A DNA stretch of 9,105 nucleotides. Source: an uncultured Bdellovibrionales bacterium (GTDB lineage Bacteria > Bdellovibrionota > Bdellovibrionia > Bdellovibrionales > UBA1609). Under the pieces are notes generated by a model, which had not been told where the DNA came from, ran no database searches, and was given only the letters and a program-made list of their open reading frames with translations. The position numbers and the translations under genes are program-made. Below are positions 6,190-9,105 of this stretch, in pieces. Positions within the stretch are counted from its first letter, which is position 1. Each line of letters starts with the position of its first letter. The stretch lies in the NCBI GenBank assembly GCA_937980625.1, contig CALJPJ010000312.1, positions 1 to 9,105 of the forward strand. Direction: 5' to 3'.

Positions 6190-6761
6190 GTTCAGAGCAA
6201 GTGATTATTATTGTAGTGGGACCGAGTGGAGCTGGAAAATCAAGCTTTGTTGATCGTATTATTAGTGAGAACACTCAAATTGTTGATGTCATAACTAACA
6301 CAACTCGGCCTATGCGGGCTGGAGAATCACAAGGCTGCCCTTATGACTTTGTATCCATAGATACATTTAAAGAACGTATAGAGAAGGGCTTGTTCATTGA
6401 GTGGGCTGAGGTTCATGGTAATTTGTATGGAACACCAAAGTCTGAGGTTGAGCGTATTACTGCTCTGGGCAAGGCCACAATAATGGATATTGATATTCAA
6501 GGTGCAAAAAGCTTTAAAGCTGTATACCCAGGAGCTCATACTATTTTTATAATGCCACCATCTGTTGACGCGCTAAGGCAAAGAGTTTTAGAAAGAGACG
6601 GAGCTAGTTTAGAGGCAGATCAACTAGAGATTCGTATGAAAAATGCTGAAATAGAAATAGCGGTGGCAGACCAGTTTGATTATCAAATAATAAATGATGA
6701 TTTTGAGGGCTCATATAAGCAATTTAAAATAGTAGTTGAAGGATTTCTTAAAAAGTTATAG
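6186..6761 (+). CDS. gmk: guanylate kinase
   Basis: 191 aa, near the usual 190-210. Gmk phosphorylates GMP (and dGMP) to GDP using ATP, feeding GTP, dGTP and (p)ppGpp pools. Motifs: P-loop GPSGAGKSS (12-20); GMP-binding TTRPMRAGE (39-47) and YDFVS (53-57); EWAEVHGNLYGT (72-83); MDIDIQGA (100-107); the lid region around RQRVLERDG (126-134). Start ATG overlaps the yicC stop by 4 nt (ATGA). There is no strong ribosome site of its own (AGG 13 nt upstream), so initiation probably depends on ribosomes finishing yicC. rpoZ follows after 34 nt. The G-C-P-Y-D-F variant of the G-x-D-Y-x-F loop is slightly unusual but retains the Tyr and Phe. Confidence 0.96.
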   Translation: MSSEQVIIIVVGPSGAGKSSFVDRIISENTQIVDVITNTTRPMRAGESQGCPYDFVSIDTFKERIEKGLFIEWAEVHGNLYGTPKSEVERITALGKATIMDIDIQGAKSFKAVYPGAHTIFIMPPSVDALRQRVLERDGASLEADQLEIRMKNAEIEIAVADQFDYQIINDDFEGSYKQFKIVVEGFLKKL

Positions 6762-6784
6762 TTATGTAGTTTATTATCGAAATT

Positions 6785-6789
6785 AGGAG
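6785..6789 (+). promoter_or_regulatory. rpoZ ribosome binding site fixing a TTG start
   Basis: A full AGGAG stands 6 nt before the TTG at 6796. The strong site and the MARVTVEDC start, which matches other omega subunits, make this non-ATG start convincing. Confidence 0.75.
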
Positions 6790-6795
6790 CAGATT

Positions 6796-7017
6796 TTGGC
6801 AAGAGTAACCGTTGAAGATTGTTTAGAAAAAGTAGAAAATAGATTTATCTTAGTTCATTTAGTAACTAAGCGGGCTAAACAGTTGCTTAAAGGTGCAAAC
6901 CCAACAATCGATTTAAATAAAAATAATAAGTATGTGGTCAATTCTTTGCGTGAAGTAGCTGCAGGGAAAGTTTTTTTCGACCGTGAAGTAAATAAACACC
7001 CTGATAGTCTTCTTTAA
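6796..7017 (+). CDS. rpoZ: RNA polymerase omega subunit
   Basis: 73 aa, at the short end of the omega range (E. coli is 91). Omega helps fold and bind the beta' subunit and, in proteobacteria, contributes to one (p)ppGpp site on the polymerase. The sequence begins MARVTVEDCLEKVENRF, the omega N-terminal signature; VTKRAKQL (23-30) corresponds to the conserved A-x-x-RARQL helix; and VVNSLREVAAGKV (47-59) to the ALREIAAG segment. Start is TTG with a strong AGGAG site. It lies 34 nt after gmk, repeating the widespread gmk-rpoZ-spoT order, although here rel/spoT follows only after a 448-bp gap. Confidence 0.93.
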   Translation: MARVTVEDCLEKVENRFILVHLVTKRAKQLLKGANPTIDLNKNNKYVVNSLREVAAGKVFFDREVNKHPDSLL

Positions 7018-7033
7018 TTACTTAGGTTTTTTT
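7000..7033 (+). terminator. weak terminator candidate after rpoZ
   Basis: CCT (7000-7002) and AGT (7006-7008) can pair with ACT and AGG up to 7026, followed directly by seven T (7027-7033). The stem is short and interrupted and overlaps the rpoZ 3' end, so it would be inefficient. The T-run position is the main support. Confidence 0.25.
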
Positions 7034-7069
7034 ACATTTTTATATAAGTACACGCACAAGAGTACTATT

Positions 7070-7098
7070 AAGGGGGGTAAACCTTGCGAAATCCCCTT
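7070..7098. other. G/C-rich hairpin in the rpoZ-rel gap
   Basis: AAGGGG (7070-7075) pairs perfectly with CCCCTT (7093-7098), extendable by a T-A pair and a G-U wobble at the base. The loop contains GGTAAACC (7076-7083), which could form a second small stem. It stands out in an AT-rich region. No T-tract follows on the plus strand, so it is not a standard intrinsic terminator. It may be part of a structured RNA or an mRNA 3' stabiliser. Confidence 0.45.
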
Positions 7099-7404
7099 GA
7101 ATTGTGAGTAAAATTAGCTAGTGAAATAGAAGTTAATTTACATAAGTTCCAAATATAAAGTATTTGTCATAAAATATTTTGTTTCCACCTGTTAAACAGA
7201 GACGTTTTTGATTGAAAAGATAGAAGCTTAGTCTTTGATCTAGTTTAGGTTATATTCAAGCAAATTTGGGAGAATATAAGTATTAGTTATACAAAGATAA
7301 ATATTTTTAAGGTTAAAAAGGCTTTCGGTAAAACATTAAAATTTTAAAAAATTACCTAATAAAATCCAGCTTTTAGCTTAAGTTGTGTAGCTTTAGTGTC
7401 GATA

Positions 7405-7413
7405 TGATATGAT
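7405..7413 (+). promoter_or_regulatory. extended -10 promoter for rel/spoT
   Basis: TG-A-TATGAT at 7405-7413 is an extended -10 element with a 5 of 6 hexamer. Overlapping alternatives arise from the GATAT repeat: TATGAT at 7403-7408 and TATATA at 7413-7418. A partial -35, TTGTGT (7383-7388), is 19 nt upstream, which fits an extended -10 promoter that tolerates a poor -35. Predicted start is near 7420, giving a leader of about 46 nt. Confidence 0.45.
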
Positions 7414-7416
7414 ATA

Positions 7417-7427
7417 TAGAGACTCTA
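7417..7427. promoter_or_regulatory. palindrome TAGAG-A-CTCTA at the predicted rel transcription start
   Basis: A perfect 11-bp palindrome directly after the extended -10 element. Its position would suit a repressor operator or a small hairpin at the 5' end of the mRNA. No regulator is suggested by the sequence. Confidence 0.3.
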
Positions 7428-7453
7428 ATGATTTGCATAGCTTAAGACAGAAC

Positions 7454-7464
7454 AAGGAGAGGAG
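7454..7464 (+). promoter_or_regulatory. rel/spoT ribosome binding site fixing a TTG start
   Basis: AAGGAG at 7454-7459 is 6 nt before the TTG at 7466, followed closely by a second GGAG (7461-7464). The first has ideal spacing and determines the TTG start; the nearest downstream in-frame ATG would remove the conserved HD domain start. Confidence 0.7.
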
Positions 7465-7465
7465 T

Positions 7466-9105
7466 TTGGTCACTCGCAGTATAGGTAGTGAAGATGTTAA
7501 AAACATCGACGAGTTTTTAGAGAAGCTATCTAAATCTTATTCTTCTGATAGTTTAGAGTTAATTAGAAAGGCTTATCAGTTTAGCGAGAAAGCTCATGAA
7601 GGGCAAATTCGTCGTAGTGGCGAGCCTTATATATCTCATCCTCTGGGCGTTGCCCATATTTTATTTCAGTTAAATTTAGATGTGTCATCAATTGTGACTG
7701 GTTTATTACATGACACAGTTGAAGATACAGATGTGACTTTGGAAGATGTAACTGCAGAGTTTGGTGAAACGGTGTCTCACTTAGTGGATGGGGTTACAAA
7801 AATATCGCAAATTAAGTATCGCCATTCTCACGAGAAACAAGGTGAAAATATACGTAAGATGATTGTGGCAATGGGTAGAGATGTTCGAGTTGTACTCGTT
7901 AAACTGGCTGATCGATTACATAATATGCGCACTTTAAAACATATGCCTTTTGAAAAACAAGCGCGCATCGCTGAGGAAACTTTAGCAATTTATGCGCCAT
8001 TAGCGAGCCGTTTAGGGATTAGTTCGGTAAAAGTTGAGTTGGAAGACTTAAGCTTTCGTTATTCTCAACCAGAGTCTTATTACGAACTTGCTCAGAAAGT
8101 AAGTAAAAAAAGAAAAGATAGAGATCGTTATATTGAAGAAGTAAAAATAATGTTGAGCACTGAAATTAAAAAACGTGCAAATTTTAAGTTTGAAGTGACT
8201 GGTCGATCGAAACATCTGTACTCTATTTTTAAAAAAATGCAGCACAGAAATGTGGACTATGATCAAGTGTATGATATTTTAGCTTTTAGAGTTTGTGTTA
8301 ATAGTCTGCAAGAATGTTATGAAACTTTAGGTGTTGTTCATACAATGTGGAAACCAATACCAGGTCGTTTTAAAGATTTTATAGCTATGGCTAAAAATAA
8401 TAACTATCAAAGTTTGCACACTACAGTGATTGGCCCGGGAGCTGAGCGCATTGAAATCCAAATTAGAACCTTTGAAATGCATGATATTGCTGAATGGGGT
8501 ATTGCTGCTCATTGGAAGTATAAGCAGGATAGTCGTGGTGAAAGTGGAGGTTTCGATAAATCAGCTATAGATAAGTTTAATTGGTTACGTGAGCTTGTTT
8601 CTTTGCATCAGCAAACTAGAAATGCTGATGAGTTTTTAGAGAATGTTAAAACTGACCTAGTTGACTCAGAAATTTATGTTTTTACTCCTAAAGGAGATGT
8701 TAAAGAGTTTCCTGATGGAGCAACTCCAATTGATTTTGCCTATAGTATTCATACAGATGTCGGCAGTAAAGTAGTTGCTGCACGTGTGAATGGTAAAATG
8801 GTTTCATTAAAGTATAAGATGAAAAACGGTGATAATATTGATATTATAACCTCTAATAATCAAACACCTTCTAAAGACTGGCTTAAATTTTGTGTGACTT
8901 CAAAAGCCAAGTCTAAAATACGTACATTTATTAAGTCAGAGCAAAGAGAAAAAGCCTACAACTTAGGTGTTGAACTTTTAGAAAAGTCATTACGTAAAGA
9001 GGGCTACTCAGTAAATAGAGTGACCTCAAAACCAGAGTTTGAGTCCTTTATTAAAGATCAAGGCTGTAATAATATAGATTATTTTTATATTCGTATTGGT
9101 TACGG
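7466..9105 (+). CDS. rel: bifunctional (p)ppGpp synthetase/hydrolase, Rel/SpoT family (3' partial)
   Basis: 546 complete codons are visible without a stop; full-length relatives are about 720-760 aa, so the ACT end lies beyond the window. It makes (p)ppGpp from ATP and GDP/GTP and hydrolyses it, controlling the stringent response. Hydrolase HD domain: SHPLGVAHIL with H58, LLHDTVEDT with H82-D83, and LADRLHNMRTL with D149; all metal-site residues appear intact. Synthetase domain: GRSKHLYSIFKKM from 246, YDILAFRV, GRFKDFIA with RFKD at 301-304, YQSLHTTV from 314, and IEIQIRT then EWGIAAHWKYK. The RxKD motif, rather than ExDD, is typical of bifunctional enzymes. A TGS domain starts near 402 (EIYVFTPKGDVKEFPDGATP). 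The start is TTG at 7466 behind AAGGAG. It could equally be named relA or spoT; both activities look intact, so a single bifunctional Rel is likely. Confidence 0.95.
   Translation, partial: MVTRSIGSEDVKNIDEFLEKLSKSYSSDSLELIRKAYQFSEKAHEGQIRRSGEPYISHPLGVAHILFQLNLDVSSIVTGLLHDTVEDTDVTLEDVTAEFGETVSHLVDGVTKISQIKYRHSHEKQGENIRKMIVAMGRDVRVVLVKLADRLHNMRTLKHMPFEKQARIAEETLAIYAPLASRLGISSVKVELEDLSFRYSQPESYYELAQKVSKKRKDRDRYIEEVKIMLSTEIKKRANFKFEVTGRSKHLYSIFKKMQHRNVDYDQVYDILAFRVCVNSLQECYETLGVVHTMWKPIPGRFKDFIAMAKNNNYQSLHTTVIGPGAERIEIQIRTFEMHDIAEWGIAAHWKYKQDSRGESGGFDKSAIDKFNWLRELVSLHQQTRNADEFLENVKTDLVDSEIYVFTPKGDVKEFPDGATPIDFAYSIHTDVGSKVVAARVNGKMVSLKYKMKNGDNIDIITSNNQTPSKDWLKFCVTSKAKSKIRTFIKSEQREKAYNLGVELLEKSLRKEGYSVNRVTSKPEFESFIKDQGCNNIDYFYIRIGY

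Larger units (their letters stand above)
7018..7465. other. 448-bp AT-rich gap between rpoZ and rel/spoT
   Basis: No convincing ORF, tRNA or known riboswitch seen. Contents: a T7 run after rpoZ; a G/C hairpin at 7070-7098; an 11-bp palindrome CTGTT-A-AACAG at 7189-7199; a very A/T-rich stretch 7260-7370 with a weak GGTAA/TTACC pair (7327-7331, 7352-7356); two copies of TAGCTTAAG (7374-7382, 7438-7446); three tandem GATAT units (7401-7415); a TAGAG-A-CTCTA palindrome (7417-7427); then the rel ribosome site. It probably holds the rel promoter and leader and perhaps an unannotated RNA. Confidence 0.6.

Noticed and set aside
6327..6539. Minus-strand frame inside gmk
   Set aside because: Antisense to conserved guanylate kinase motifs; no independent support.
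7050..7100. c-di-GMP (GEMM-I) riboswitch, prompted by CACGCAC near 7051 followed by GGTAAACC
   Set aside because: The defining GACGCAAAGCC-type segment and the second helix are missing, so the resemblance is superficial.
8048..8512. Two minus-strand frames (8048-8266 and 8327-8512)
   Set aside because: Both are antisense to the conserved synthetase region of Rel/SpoT, whose open frame spans 7466 to the window end.

Overview
The window is AT-rich chromosomal DNA from a Gram-negative bacterium. It encodes an outer-membrane beta-barrel C-terminus, a lipoprotein signal peptide, and a housekeeping run (mutL, miaA, yicC, gmk, rpoZ, rel/spoT) with proteobacterial-type proteins. The FQNC lipobox, the AT-rich bias, frequent TTG starts and a MutL with an intact endonuclease site would fit a member of the Bdellovibrionota or a relative. 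That placement is inference, not something the sequence proves.

Left part (1-2482) is accessory and envelope-related. It holds the C-terminal end of an outer-membrane protein; a 191-aa protein with an N-terminal hydrophobic segment followed by what reads as a GHKL (histidine-kinase-type) ATPase fold; and, convergent with it and separated by a short hairpin, a 414-aa Cys-rich lipoprotein of unknown function. A 294-bp divergent control region separates the lipoprotein from mutL. It contains a TGTGA-N8-TCACA palindrome, a 9-bp inverted repeat and an 11-bp direct repeat.

Middle part (2489-7017) is a tight, co-directional housekeeping operon: mutL (mismatch repair) overlaps miaA (tRNA A37 prenylation) by 8 nt; yicC (endoribonuclease family) follows after 31 nt; gmk (guanylate kinase) overlaps yicC by the 4-nt ATGA; rpoZ (RNA polymerase omega) follows after 34 nt. 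Short spacings and overlaps suggest one transcript with translational coupling.

Right part (7018-9105) is a 448-bp AT-rich gap without a convincing gene, holding a G/C hairpin, repeats and an extended -10 promoter. It is followed by a bifunctional Rel/SpoT (p)ppGpp synthetase-hydrolase that starts at a TTG and runs off the window end. gmk, rpoZ and rel form a functional theme: GMP to GDP conversion, the polymerase subunit that helps form a (p)ppGpp site in proteobacteria, and the enzyme that makes and degrades (p)ppGpp.

No tRNA, rRNA, CRISPR array, insertion sequence or obvious mobile element was seen. The most unusual item is the small exported or membrane-anchored GHKL-like protein; no clearly new multi-gene system is evident.
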